Source of the DNA: Apiospora phragmitis
Taxonomy: Eukaryota > Ascomycota > Sordariomycetes > Amphisphaeriales > Apiosporaceae
Reading direction: 5' to 3'
DNA length: 64,000 nucleotides
Assembly (NCBI GenBank): GCA_038363925.1
Contig: JAQQWL010000009.1
Location: 434,001-498,000 of the forward strand
Positions within the stretch are counted from its first letter, which is position 1. Each line of letters starts with the position of its first letter. Positions 45,219 to 56,791 of this stretch are shown here, piece after piece. The notes beneath the pieces were generated by a model. It was not told where the DNA came from and made no database searches. It was given only the letters and a program-made list of their open reading frames with translations. The position numbers and the translations under genes are program-made.

Positions 45219-47900
45219 ATGGCTTCCGCGGACGTCTTCCTATCACCCCCCCGCGAAAACGACACAGGCTCAACACTATTCGATGATATCTTCTTCCCCA
45301 GAGCTGCCTTCGTTGGCTGAGCTTGCTCAAAGACATACGAAACGACCAGCACCCCTACGAAGCGGCAGCAACGCTGCTCCGATACCAGCGACCGCTCGCA
45401 GCGCCTTTACTAGTACTAAGGACGTGCTGAGAGAGGCGTCTGATATTGATGCCGAACCTCACCGACCACCGTCTCCCAAACCGAAGCCCAAAGCCGTGAG
45501 GAAGCGCGCAACCAAGTCGCAACCCCAATCGAAGGCAACGGCGGCACCAGATCAACAGGAGCCCATTGTGATACCATCTTCATCGCCCACAGACAAGCCA
45601 GTGAGGAAGTCCAGATCGAAAAAGACGGAGGCAGCACAGTCCACGATATCGAGTCGAGTGACGAAGGCGACCACTACCGACAAGAGCAAAGCTAGGAAGA
45701 CCGAGACGGTTTCACGACATTTCGCCTCCGCGAAAGAGAAAGGGAAGGCTGTAGCGTCTAAAGAAAGCCCACAACTCGACCCGTGGGACATACAACAAAC
45801 GGATCCGCCGGGTGCGACTATCGAGACCGAGGACCCTGCACAGCCGAATTTTGCTATTCCCAGGAGGAGGGGCTGGACGCCACCTCCACCGGACGCCCTC
45901 GAAAATAGCGAAGTGTTGTCCTCGAGTAGCAAGGCGCCAGTGACTAAGGAGGGATTCCAGAACATGTGCCAGGACTTTGCCCGACCTGCAGAGATGGAAC
46001 CCATTTTCAAACCCTCGGCGGAGATTGCCGAATTCCTGAAGAAGCGCAAGCTCAATGATCTTCCGGCGAACGAACAGGCGTCGCGCTCAACAGAGACCTC
46101 GCCTACGAAGCCCGCCGCTGCCAAGAAGAAGAAGAAGATTCGCACAATCACTGAATTGGCGACCGCTCCCTACCAGTTGCCTGAACTCCCGGATATTTTA
46201 CTGGCGCCTGGAAACGCGGAAACTCTCCTGGAACATTTTGACTTTGATGGGGCTGTTAAGGAGCAGGCTGACCATCAGAGGGCTGTCATGGATGTTCAGG
46301 AGACAAAAAGTAAGGGCAAGAAGAAGAAGGCGCCAGCCAAACCGAGGAAGAAGAAAGCAGGGACTGCCGAGGATCCGATCCTGCTATCGCCGAACTCTGC
46401 GATGAAGCAGGCTTCGAATGTGGACTTTCTGTTTGGCACCTCAAGCCAGCTGCAGAGCGACGAACCAGCCGAGGTTCTTCGTGACCTTCAGGCCGCAATC
46501 CAGGCCTCCAACCGAGCGAACGATGATGAAGATGATGACGATAGATCGGGTCTTTGGCACAAAGGAGCGCGAGACTTCGATGGAAGCCTGCTCGAATTCA
46601 AGGTGGTGGACTCTAGCGATGGGTAGAGGCGACCAGAGAATCTCCTTCTCCTGTCTCGGAGGCTTCCCCAACGGAAAAGGACGGCTTCCCAGATATCAGC
46701 AAAATTTGCGCGTTACCGCCGCAGGTGGGCTCATCTAGCTTGTCAATAACGCAAAACACCCAGTCTCAGCAGAAGGCAGTACCAAGTTCACGAACGACTC
46801 TGCCGAGCAGTGAAAAGTCAGCAGCGACGGTGCCACCACCCTCACGTCCAGCTGTCGCTGCCAAATCGAAGCGCCCTGACTTCACATTATTCACCGACGC
46901 GCAACTTTCACGTAAAATAAGCACGTATGGCTTCAAACCAATGAAACGCCGGTCGGCAATGATCGCGCTTCTTGAACAATGCTGGGACGGGCAACAACCT
47001 GCAACTGCAGTACCCACCGGGCCCACCGCCTCCGATTCGTCTACCCTTCCACCCAACGCGGGAATGGCAGCGCCAGCTTCTGCGCCTCCTAGCACGGTCA
47101 TATCACCGGCCAAGAAACCTCGTGGCAGACCGAAGAAGGACACCACAGCTACGGCTTCTACAGCACCAGTGGCACCCGAGTCACCAAAGCGACCGCCGGG
47201 CCGTCCGCGGAAGGGATCTGGTAGCCTAAGTCCAGTAACATCTAAAGTCAAGACTCCAGTGCGGCGTCCGAAGAAGTCGGCACCAAAGGTGACAAAGATT
47301 GAAATCGCAGATTCGGACGAGGAGGAAGTTTTGTCGGTGTCGGCGGGCAGATCGTCGCCGGACCCGGTTTTCTCGTCGCCGCCCCCACTGGACCTCTCCA
47401 TTTCGGAAGACGCGGCGGACCTGTCGCTGAACCTGTCGCCCACGGAACAGGAGAACTCCTCGTTCACGTTCATCACGAAGGCCGTGACGTCGGCGCCGCG
47501 GTCGACGGACCCGCAGAGCCCGTCGTGGCACGAGCTGATGCTGATGTACACGCCCGTCGTGCTCGAGGACTTGGCCGCGTGGCTGAACGCGGGCGAGCTG
47601 ACGCGGGTGGGCTACGACGGGGAGGTCTCGGCCGGGCAGGTTAAGCAGTGGTGCGAGTCGAAGAGCGTCATATGTCTGTGGCGGGCTAATGTGGAGGGGG
47701 TTAGGGAGGAAGCGTCGTTGAGTTATGAGGGTACTGTGTGTTGGTTGCATTATCGGTCTACTTGGGTGTTTGGTCATGAGCGCGTACGGCAAGCATTCGG
47801 TCATGAAATGATATCCTCCTGTATATATACATCCTTTAGATGCCATAGACTCTGCTTGTGTTCTTTCATTCAAATGATACACGACTATACGTCTACATAA
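45219..47900 (+). CDS. SLX4: SLX4 structure-specific endonuclease scaffold subunit
   Basis: Regulatory partner of the Slx1 nuclease in resolving branched DNA. Diagnostic parts: N-terminal 'SSSPELPSLAELAQ' and 'PLRSGSNAAPIPATARSAF', a long Ser/Lys/Pro-rich linker, 'RPDFTLFTDAQLSRKISTYG' with 'FKPMKRRSAMIALLEQCW' (SAP-like region), AT-hook-like 'PKKPRGRPKKD' and 'RPPGRPRKG' segments, and the C-terminal conserved domain 'WHELMLMYTPVVLEDLAAWL' with 'VSAGQVKQWCESK' that binds Slx1. The frame changes near 45247 (C-run) and at 46621-46623, where one extra G replaces the stop by '-DGVEATRESPSP'. Alternative start ATG at 45283. The last roughly 40 residues before 47900 look unconserved. Confidence 0.85.
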
Positions 47901-48380
47901 CCATTATCTCGGTCACCAATGACTAGAGCCAGCCGGAGGTCTTGTGATAGTTCTGCTAGCTTAACGAAAATGCGGAGGCGGGGCAAAGCGGTTATGGTGA
48001 GACCCACACAAAGCGTGAAACTACCAGGGGAACCTCGGCATGGTTTCGCACGACCTCCTCGATGACATGGAAGGACAGCCTAGGTCTTGCTCGCAATAGT
48101 TCTGAAGCGGACGCTCCCGAACATGTCGCAATGCATTTCTTATACTGTTCGGTCTTCCCCTCATAAGTCACCGAGATTTCTGAGAGAATCTCATTGCACT
48201 GTCAATTGCCCAACTTCTATTATTGGGCCTCGGCAGCATCTCCGGACAATCACTACTGCTGTTTCGTTATATTCTGCCCACAGCGAACGGCACCTATGTA
48301 GCTCAAGGAGGAACTCCGGCGCTTTTGTCTGTCATATTCTACCACCGCCACCAGCATCCGCTGCGTCCCGCGTCGGAAGC

Positions 48381-49589
48381 ATGTACTCAACCACCACAAA
48401 ACAACCCAAGGGGCCGCCGGCAGAACCCCGACCCAGCTCCAGCATCATCCTGCTCTCCCACACCAATCAAGTCCTGCTGCTGCGGCGAGTCAAGACGTCG
48501 AGGTCGTTCGCCTCGGCGCACGTCTTCCCCGGCGGAAACCTGTCCGAGTTCCACGACGGGCCCGTCCCGCCGTCGGACGACCCGGCGGCCCGGCACCAGG
48601 ACAGCCTGGCCTACCGCCTGGGCGCCATCCGGGAGACGTTCGAGGAGAGCGGGATCCTGCTCGCGCGCAAGAAGGGGGCGCCGGTGGAGGATGTTCAGCT
48701 TTTGTTGCTGTCGGCGCAGGAGCGGGATGAGGCGAGGGAGGCGATCTATAATAACGAGGTCACGTTCACGGAGTGGCTGGATAGCGTCGGGGGTGTCGCC
48801 GATATAGGTGAGTTTGCTTTCTCCTCCACAGTCCATTTATAAGGAGCACAGGGTCACTTGTCATCTTCACCACGCTTCTATACTAATCAACATGCAGATA
48901 ACCTGCTGCCTTTCACGCGCTGGGTTACGCCTCTGGCTACGCCACGTCGTTTTACCACGCAGATGTACATATACATGCTTCCGTTTCCTCGCCACTCCTC
49001 TGCATCTTCAGGGTTTGACGACTCTATCACTAATGCTGCTATACATGCTGAGGCTGTGCTGCCTACCCCGGACGGCGCCGAGATCACTACCTCCGCCTTC
49101 GAGGATGCCGCGACCTGGCTTTCGAGGCAGCAGAGCGGCGACATCATCCTCTTCCCACCCCAGGCCTTCCTCTTGACTTTAGTATCCCAATTCTGCCATG
49201 GGCCGCCGCCGCCACCCCAAGACGAATCAAACAGTAACATTGACTACTACCGCCAACAACGCGAGAAGCTCACCGAGTTCCTTCACCGCGTACCCACGGC
49301 CGAAAGCCCTCGGTCTTTGAAGAACCCCACCTCCCAGATCCCCTGGGCCGAGAAAGTCATTTCGCCCGTCACCACCATGATGACGGACGACGGGCGCATC
49401 CTACTGAGCCTCGACCGCCCGGGCCCGGAGCTGAAGGGGAGCGGCCGCGGCGGCGACTTCGAGCGCGTCGTGCTGGTCCGGTTCGAGAAGGGGACAGCGC
49501 GGCAGGTTCGGGTCATGGACCGGGAGGAGGCGTTCAGGGTGCTGAAGCCGGCGGCGTCGCAGGGGGCGCCGGGCAAAGAGAAATTGTAA
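48381..49589 (+). CDS. NUDIX hydrolase of the NUDT19/Nudt7-like type
   Basis: Exons 48381-48807 and 48898-49589 (intron gtgagt...atgcag). 'SIILLSHTNQVLLLRRVK' begins the NUDIX fold, 'AHVFPGGNLSEFHDGP' gives the first half of the NUDIX box and 'LGAIRETFEESGILLARK' the REUxEExGU half; an insertion of about 20 residues separates them, as in NUDT19-type enzymes. The family hydrolyses acyl-CoA or CoA to 3',5'-ADP and phosphopantetheine-type products, often in peroxisomes. The C-terminus is '-GKEKL', which is not a standard PTS1. 'DNLLPFTRWVTPLATPRRF' follows, common in this group. The frame is open upstream to 48087, so an earlier start is possible. About 372 residues. Confidence 0.85.
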
Positions 49590-49860
49590 TAAAGTTCGAG
49601 AATATATTATTGACATACGTTATACCTATTTTATATAGTTCAGCTTTACACTCATCGTATATCGTAAATATAGCCCTAGGGCAAGGAGGCAGATACGGAC
49701 GCCACCTACGTAACACGTCAGACGGCATATGCCCAATCCCGCATTACTGCTGCCTAATCACTTGGGATAAGGCTCTCTGCGTCGATCAATCATTTCTCGT
49801 CACCAACACCCGTCTGTCATGTTCGAAGATTGCGTTAAATTGTCTTAATTAGCAAACACA

Positions 49861-52160
49861 ATGGCAGCCTACACCGCGAGCGACAATACGAGCCGGAACA
49901 CTGAGCAAGTTGGGTGGTCGCCCACCGACGAAGTGTCTAAATCTCGAAGTAACAAGCTCAAGGCGGAAGAGGGAGAGGATGAGGATGAGGCGGAGACGGA
50001 AGAGAAGTCAGACGAAAACCAGCGGAATATATTTCCAACGAGCCTATCGCCAGCTGGGTCCGGCCTCACCTCTCTCTCTTTGTGTGAGAGATGCTCGGCC
50101 TTCAGCCTAGAGGATGGACCTCCAATTGATTTCAAGCTGGTTGATGACTTTCCAGACTTGCCCATTCTCTCATCGTCTGCTCAAAGCGGATGTGGGGTCT
50201 GCAGCTGCCTCTTAACAGCGATCAGACAGAGGGGCTATGATCAGAGCGGTTCACTAGCCATTCGGCTCTTTGGGTCCGACCCGAAAAGGGACATCGTCAA
50301 AGTTTCTCTCAACTTTCGTCCCAAGGACTGCGAGGAAACGGTGGCGCTCAAGCCGATGTATTTCGCAGTTGATGGGTTCCATGGTTCTTCACATACCACG
50401 CTCGAGACTAAACGCAAAGCAAACTTGGAAGCTGGCTGACAACAGCTGTGAAGCTTACAAATATCCTTGGCTTACGCATTGTTCATCGCCAAATGAAAGC
50501 TCGTTGTGTAAGGAGAACATCGATAGACTTCTCAGCAGTCTCCGCGCCCACAGCGTCGGCGAGGGAAGCGCCTCGAGCACGTTCGTACCATCACGGCTAA
50601 TTGATGTCGATCCGCCCACTGGGGAATATGACTGTCGCCTTGTTATGACAGAGTCCGGTATCTTCAAAACTATGCCAGATACTGTGCTCTAAGCTACTGT
50701 TGGGGCGATAGTAAAAATGCAGAAGTCCAGTTTAAGACCGAGAACCATACGCTAGCATAGCGATTGGAGGGTTTCAATGCGAACTCAACTCCAGCGGTGT
50801 TGAAGGATGCGATAGAGACGACTCGGGCCTTAAAAACTCGGTATTTATGGGTTGACGCAGTCTGTATCGTACAGGGCGACGAGAAAGACTGGGGAGAGAG
50901 TCAGGCCTGATGGATCAGGTCTATGGCCACGCTTACGCCACAATCTGCGCAGCTAATTCTAGGTCTGCCAGGAATCGTTCCTGTGGCGGCCACCGTCAGC
51001 TACGATCCCATTTTGCTCCCGCATAGATCCTCAGTTAACCGGATCATATAATCTCCGTTTGTATGATTTGCCTGAGCAGGAGCAGCTTCACTCCGTGGAC
51101 TGGGACTTTAAGAGGAGTCATTGGTCAACACGCGGCTGGACATTCCAAGAGCTGCGGCTATCAAAAAGGGCAATAGTATTCGGACACCACGAGGTACATT
51201 TCACCACAAACACCTGCTCGTGGACCGAAGGCGGCTCAGAAACGGATACACATCACGTACCCATGTCCTATTCCACCCAGCTCTTCCAACAGCAAGATTC
51301 AATAAGGCTTTCTGGATGGCAGTACTTGCTGGCAGATTACACCCGTTGCTAGCTCACGAAACGCCTCGATAAGCTGCCTGCTATTGCTGGTCTAGCTAAA
51401 TTAGCCACTGGGGGCCAGTCGGATCAATACCTGGCGGGCCTTCGCCGACACCAACTGTTTCGGGATATGGTATGGGCCATCGAATGGTGCGACCTATGCT
51501 CACTCGAGTTATTGTTCAGGTCCATCGACCGCCCCGACAGCTACCTTGCACCTTCGTGAAGTTGGGCTAGTCGTGGACAGGCTATTTACCCCCATAACTA
51601 CTTTTGTGTTGACCTCTTCCAAGGGTGGTATCTCCGGTCGACTCTATCGCTTTGACTGACCACAAGAGTGAGTGTCAAATCATTGATGCGTGGGCAACAC
51701 CATCTGATGCACTCAACCCGTTTGGGGCGGTCTCGGCTGCATCTTTGACTTTGACAGGCACGATCTTCAAGATCTCTGAATGTTATTGGATTGGGACCTG
51801 TCGTCGCTCCGTTCTTATGAGTATCAGTGGGCAAATCTTCAATTGCTACTAGTTTTGACCGGAACTTGCTCGTACGGAGGCTCCATACATTGTAGACGGT
51901 ACGGCATGAAACCCTCTACGGCATTTACCGGATTAACTGGCGGGCATCAAGATGGAATAGCCGACGATGCACTGCAAATGCTCATTACGGAAAGGGAAGA
52001 TGGATGTAGAGCCGCCAAGCTCAGACTTGCGTACGGCATTCTCGTTCACCCGTCGAGAAAAGAGCCGGGCAAGTACGTTAAAGTTGGCGCATTCGGCTCC
52101 GCTGGTGGTCTTGGCTACATCCAAGCCAAAGGCGAAACCATGACAGCGGAAATCATCTGA
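49861..52160 (+). pseudogene. Decayed HET-domain (heterokaryon incompatibility) gene
   Basis: Starts 'MAAYTASDNTSRNTEQVG' with an acidic stretch ('EEGEDEDEAETEEKSDE') and a Cys-pair segment ('LSLCERCSAF', 'SGCGVCSCLL'). HET-domain signatures follow in different frames: 'SYCWGDSKNAEV' (about 50690), 'LKTRYLWVDAVCIVQGD' (50830-50880), 'HAYATICAANSR' (50925-50960), 'STRGWTFQELRLSKRAIVFG' (51125-51185) and 'APS*SWAS' (51545-51570), where the expected SWSWA is broken by TGA at 51557-51559. The C-terminal 'ILVHPSRKEPGKYVKVGAFG' is open. There are several frame changes (50440, 50690, 50905, 51010) plus stops. Some could be assembly error, but the number and the TGA favour a pseudogene. Confidence 0.7.
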
Positions 52161-52969
52161 TGCAAGGTCCCCATGGTGTGAGTTAGGGGCGGGACGATAA
52201 CGAGGGACTTGGCTAGGAACCGTCTGAGCAATGGGGAAGCAGGGGGGTAGGTGAGTGGCACCAGGTTCCTAACAACAGGAGTGGGGGACAACAATTGTGC
52301 CATAGGGAGGGTAGGTACTTACATAATCTCAATTAACTGGCTTTTATTTCAACGGTGCTCGAGTGGTATGGATGGCGGAAATGGGAAGAGACCTTGCCGT
52401 GTAAGCCTCTCAGTAAAGACTCTGGAACTCACTGCACAGGTATAGGAGTTCGACCCTGCCATCCAGCAACTTAATCATTTGTTTTTTTTTTTTCGTCTGT
52501 TTTTCTTCAACCCGTCTCTCAGAAAGCCTAGGCAGTAGGTATCTCGTCTACCCATTGGGGATGTGAGAAGTTACAATTGCGTATCTTTCATTCGTCCAAG
52601 CCCATATATATAGGATTTACTCTCACGGGTACGTAAGTGGGTATTTAGCTAGCTGCGCTATCTACAGCCGTTTGATCTATCGGCATAGAGGAAGACATAA
52701 TAACAATTCCCCATTCAGCTCGTTTGCGTCCAGTTGCTGTACTCGGACTACACTTGCACAGGTGTACGGAAGAAATGGAGGAAAGAAAAAAAAAAACGAA
52801 GAAGAAAAGGAATGGTCCCTCCTGGGCCCAGATAGACGTATTCCTTAGTGCGGAGGGGGTGTTGGCTACACACCATCGATCTAGACACTTTCCATGACAA
52901 CGCTTTCACTGTTTTCAATAAAGGTTTTCCATTGGGAACCTCCTCGTCGAGGGTTTCACCCATATCTAA
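52161..52969. other. Intergenic region between convergent HET genes
   Basis: Contains the tRNA-like stretch at 52370-52465 followed by a run of T (52482-52493), and simple A-runs near 52788; no gene. Confidence 0.45.
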
Positions 52970-55188
52970 TTAGCATATCTTGATATCCTCACACTTCGCC
53001 TGCTTAAACGCCTCCCCATTCATGATCCCATGCACGTACGCCTCCCCGACGAACGTGTAGTACCCGTCCCCGTCGGGCCTCAGCACGAGCGGCACCCGCC
53101 CCCCTCGGCCAGCACGACCCGGTCGCCCCCGCGCGCGCCCTCGGGCAGCAGCGCGAGCCAGCCGTTGCCGCACCAGCCCAGCCGCCGCTCGATCGCGCAC
53201 TCGCAGTACAGCGCGAACTCGGGGAACCCGCTGCCGTCCCACGCCGACGACTGCAGGATGTAAGCGAGCGGGTGCACGCCGTACCCCAGCGACCCGAACC
53301 GCCACTCGTTCTTGCGCAGCACCTCAAGGCTGCGCGACCACGCGTGGTAGAGGGCCTCGGTCGCCGCCGGGTCCGCGTGGTCGTACGTCCCCGCGCACAA
53401 CGTCTTCCAGTACACAGACGCCGTCGAAGACCCGTCCGGGTTGGTCGGCTCTCGCCGCGCCGCGAAGCGCTCCCACTGGATCAGCACGTGCCAGTGCTGC
53501 GACTCCTCGGTGAAGATCCTCTTCAGCTCGCCCTTGAAGTCGCGGAGGGCCATCCTCTTGAGCGCGAAGTCGGAGGGCACCTCCTCGCCGCGGGCCGCGA
53601 CCTCGGCCTGCAGCCGCTCGACGCGCTGGTCGTAGTCCTCGTCGGACGTGGTGTCCGAGTAGTCGTAACGCGGTATGCTCTTGGCGATCTCCGTCACCGT
53701 CGCCACCTCGTGGCCCCGGAGCACGAGCGTCACGGCGTCCTCGGGAAACCGCACGGTGGTGGCCAGCGTGCCGCGCGCGGCGTGCGTGCGACGCGGCCGG
53801 TCCATGGCGTCGCGCGTCAGGGGCACTGCCATGGAGGACGAGTTGCTCCAGTCCGTCACCCATGACGGCAGGCCCCGCCTGGACGATCTGGGGAATATGC
53901 CTAAGACGTCTAAGGTTTTGGTCATCAGGATGAGCTGCTGCGACATCATCCTATACACGTAGACGACGGGACTGGCGTAGTCGGCATCGATTTTCACCTG
54001 ATTCACTGCGTCGGTTGGCGAGCTTAGCCTCTGGATATTTCTCAGGATACCCGATACCGCGTAGATTTTGTCTCGTGGATCTTTGGATTCTCTTTGTCGG
54101 CAACCTTCCAACAAAGTGAGCAGAATCTCTGGTCCATGTTCAGTCTGAGACCCGTGGTCTGTGGAACCGTATAGACCTAGGCGCCGTTGCAGATCCTTGA
54201 TTGTGAAGTAAGGCAGTATATTCCGGTTAACGAAGGTTCCTTGTTCCAACGTGGACCAGATACGCAGTTTGAAGCCGTGGTCGACGGCGGTACAGAGGTC
54301 TTGCCAATCCATCTTGTAACGTCCCATTAAGAAGGTAATATTTGTGGACAACAGGATCTCCTGGAGCGTCCAGGAGCGGTACCACCACGCACACGCCAAA
54401 ATCCTCCAAATGTTCGACTCGCCCCCGTATAGCTCCTTGACCGCGCTCCGTACACGAGGGACCTTGTGAAACTGCATGAGGGCAAGTGGTAGAGTTTCCT
54501 GGTCGCCAAAGCTAGGGTCGATGGCGGCAGTTTTGCTATCCTCTGCGAGATGTTGCAGCATCTCAAAGATTCGTTGGGTTTTACTGGTCTCGGACCCAAG
54601 CCACACCACGGTACGGCGGGCGTTTCTGTAGATGCTGTCCATTATGGGTACTTGAGCATTGCGCTCCGCCGTATCTGTCTGATTGATGCCGATGGCATCG
54701 ACCCATAGGACGACCTTGGACGTTGCCGCCAAATCAGGACTAGGCCGGAGGCTGAACAAGATGTCGTATAGCGATTCGTAGATTTCGAAGTGGCGACCAT
54801 CGACGGAGATGGCCCTTTTCGGCTGTTCCGGGTCTCCCCATACGTAGCTGAGTGCATCGTACGTCTGAGCCGACTCGTCTAGACTGACACTGGATAACCG
54901 AACTTCAATCCGTTCCTTGTCTGGAGCCGGCACGATCTCTAGAAGCCTGATGTAGCCCTTGTCTGGGATAGCTTGATACTGAAAGGGTGGCAGTTGCTGG
55001 GTGGATTCAAGGAGCCCTTGCGCCTTCCGGTCTTGCTCTGATACTGTCTTTTCGATCTCGAGCGCCGGTGTTGAGGGGTCCGACGATGGTGGTGTCCGAA
55101 AGTTGCTCCATTTCCTTGTTGCAAACTTCTTGATGTCTCTCTTCATCGAGGCCTTAGCCTGGTCCCAATCTTCCCTGCCGGTGGCCAT
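52970..55188 (-). CDS. HET-domain protein, near-intact
   Basis: Single exon, about 738 residues if the C-terminal frame is restored. HET-domain blocks: 'YDALSYVWGDPEQPK', 'SKVVLWVDAIGINQTDTAER', 'DSIYRNARRTVVWLG', 'WWYRSWTLQEILLSTNITFL' and 'KDPRDKIYAVSGIL'. The C-terminal module 'RFGSLGYGVHPLAYILQSS', then 'RVPLVLRPDGDGYYTFVGEA' and 'YVHGIMNGEAF', is typical of large fungal HET proteins, which trigger non-self recognition and cell death after incompatible hyphal fusion. The frame breaks at the C-run 53099-53104 and one further C gives the expected '-LAEGGRVPLVLRP'. It faces a decayed HET gene downstream. Partner gene unknown. Confidence 0.85.
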
Positions 55189-56791
55189 TTCGAATAACCT
55201 TGATGAGAGGGAGAAGTTGATGAGTGGTTCAGCTCTGGCTTTAGAGCTTGGGCTGAGATCTTCGGTGCTCCTGTTGGATGTACATGTATCGAAGTGGAGG
55301 ATTCTTTGCTTTTCGAACCAATCAGGGGGCCTCTCTACCGTAGCGCGTCACTAAGCTGCCTAATCCGACCAATCACAATGCTGAATCTGGTCACAGTCGC
55401 TACTGGCTTACAGTCTAAATTCTTACTGCATGCGAATCGCCCGCACCGCCCCCCTTCGCTTGGTGCTTGGACTGAAATCCGGGAAGCGTCCTTGTGTTTA
55501 AATAAGATGAGCTGAACTTCTTTTCTTATTCTATGCTACTCGTCTATATATACGTATAAAACCAGTCACTTATTAACTAACGGGTTACATAGTTTATCAA
55601 GGGACTCCTTGCTATATAAGTGAATATTCAGTTGCTGCTTAATTGAAATGTCTACTCTAGGGCCGCGTCGTCTCTCCCAGCATCTTGACGACGAAGGCAC
55701 CGGAAACGTTGATGTTGACGACCATGAAGCTCTTGAGAAGAATGTATTTGCTTCAGCTTCTTCTGTGCCAGAGCACTCTTCGAAGAAAGGAAACCCCCTC
55801 GACCCTGGACAAGTCTGAGGCCTGACTTGACGTCCAGAACGCACAGGTTCGCTTGGTGGTTGGTCTGGTACGACAGCCCATTAGTCGTACTCTTTGGTCG
55901 TGATCAACGGCTTGCAGTCCCCTATGTGCAACAATTTCTCCAGACCGGTGATGTCTAGATATAGAAGCTTCAGAACTGATACTGCATGGCCTCATTACAT
56001 TGATTTGGAACAGAAACTGCAGATCGGAGGGAAATAAGCGGTGATAATCTTTAACAGGAAATAATCGTATTGTTGCCGGGTGAGATATACAAGCTACCCC
56101 TATTCAAGACTTGAAGGAAGCGTAAAGTATTCAAACATGATGTATGGTGTATGATCCGCCTAGAAAACAACAACAAAAACAAAACAGAAGAATGTAGGGG
56201 GGTCCCGATGATCTTGATAGGAATGGGCAGTAATTGAGCCTGTTTCCTTTCAGTACCAATGCGATTGAACCTCCATCATTAACAAGTCGCGATCGGCATG
56301 ACGAACCGATATGTCCGACGACATCCGGTCTGCGGCAGCCGATGTGGGATCGGGGTTGGTCCCGCGTTGCTCCCGCACGATTAATATTTAGCAAGCTGGA
56401 GTGTCCCATATGTCAGACAGACCGTGTAGGACTTGATCACTCCACTGACGAGGGTGGGTCTGCGGATAAGCATCTGGCATAAGCTGTTAATTACCCCATA
56501 ACAAGTCCATAGGTATAGGTCAAGGGCCCGATCGACCGACATGCCGTCAGCAAGGCAACCAGATTGTTCTTTAGCAATTGTCCAATTGAGTGGTTTCCCC
56601 TCATATTCGATATGGAAGAATGATTGATGGTTCCTGCTTCAAGCCGACAATAAATCGGTGGGGCGTAAGATCCTTGCATGATCACAATCTCGTTGCCTGC
56701 CTGGTCAGCTTTACTTACTTTCCGGACTGTCCTACCGAAACCATTTATGTCCTGTATTGCGGTTAGGCAGGTCGACCAATCCTAAGCAACA
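55189..56791. other. Intergenic region upstream of GT32 and HET genes
   Basis: 1.6 kb. The only coding hint is the short frame at 55648-55818; otherwise nothing recognised. Confidence 0.4.
55648..55818 (+). CDS. Possible short ORF or gene remnant, 56 aa
   Basis: Begins 'MSTLGPRRLSQHLDDEG' and ends '-NPLDPGQV' before TGA; rich in Asp/Glu/Ser with reasonable codon use. A further open piece ('TSRTHRFAWWLVWYDS', 'LAVPYVQQFLQTGDV') follows in another frame, so it could be the N-terminus of a lost gene. No family recognised. Low confidence. Confidence 0.2.
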   Translation: MSTLGPRRLSQHLDDEGTGNVDVDDHEALEKNVFASASSVPEHSSKKGNPLDPGQV

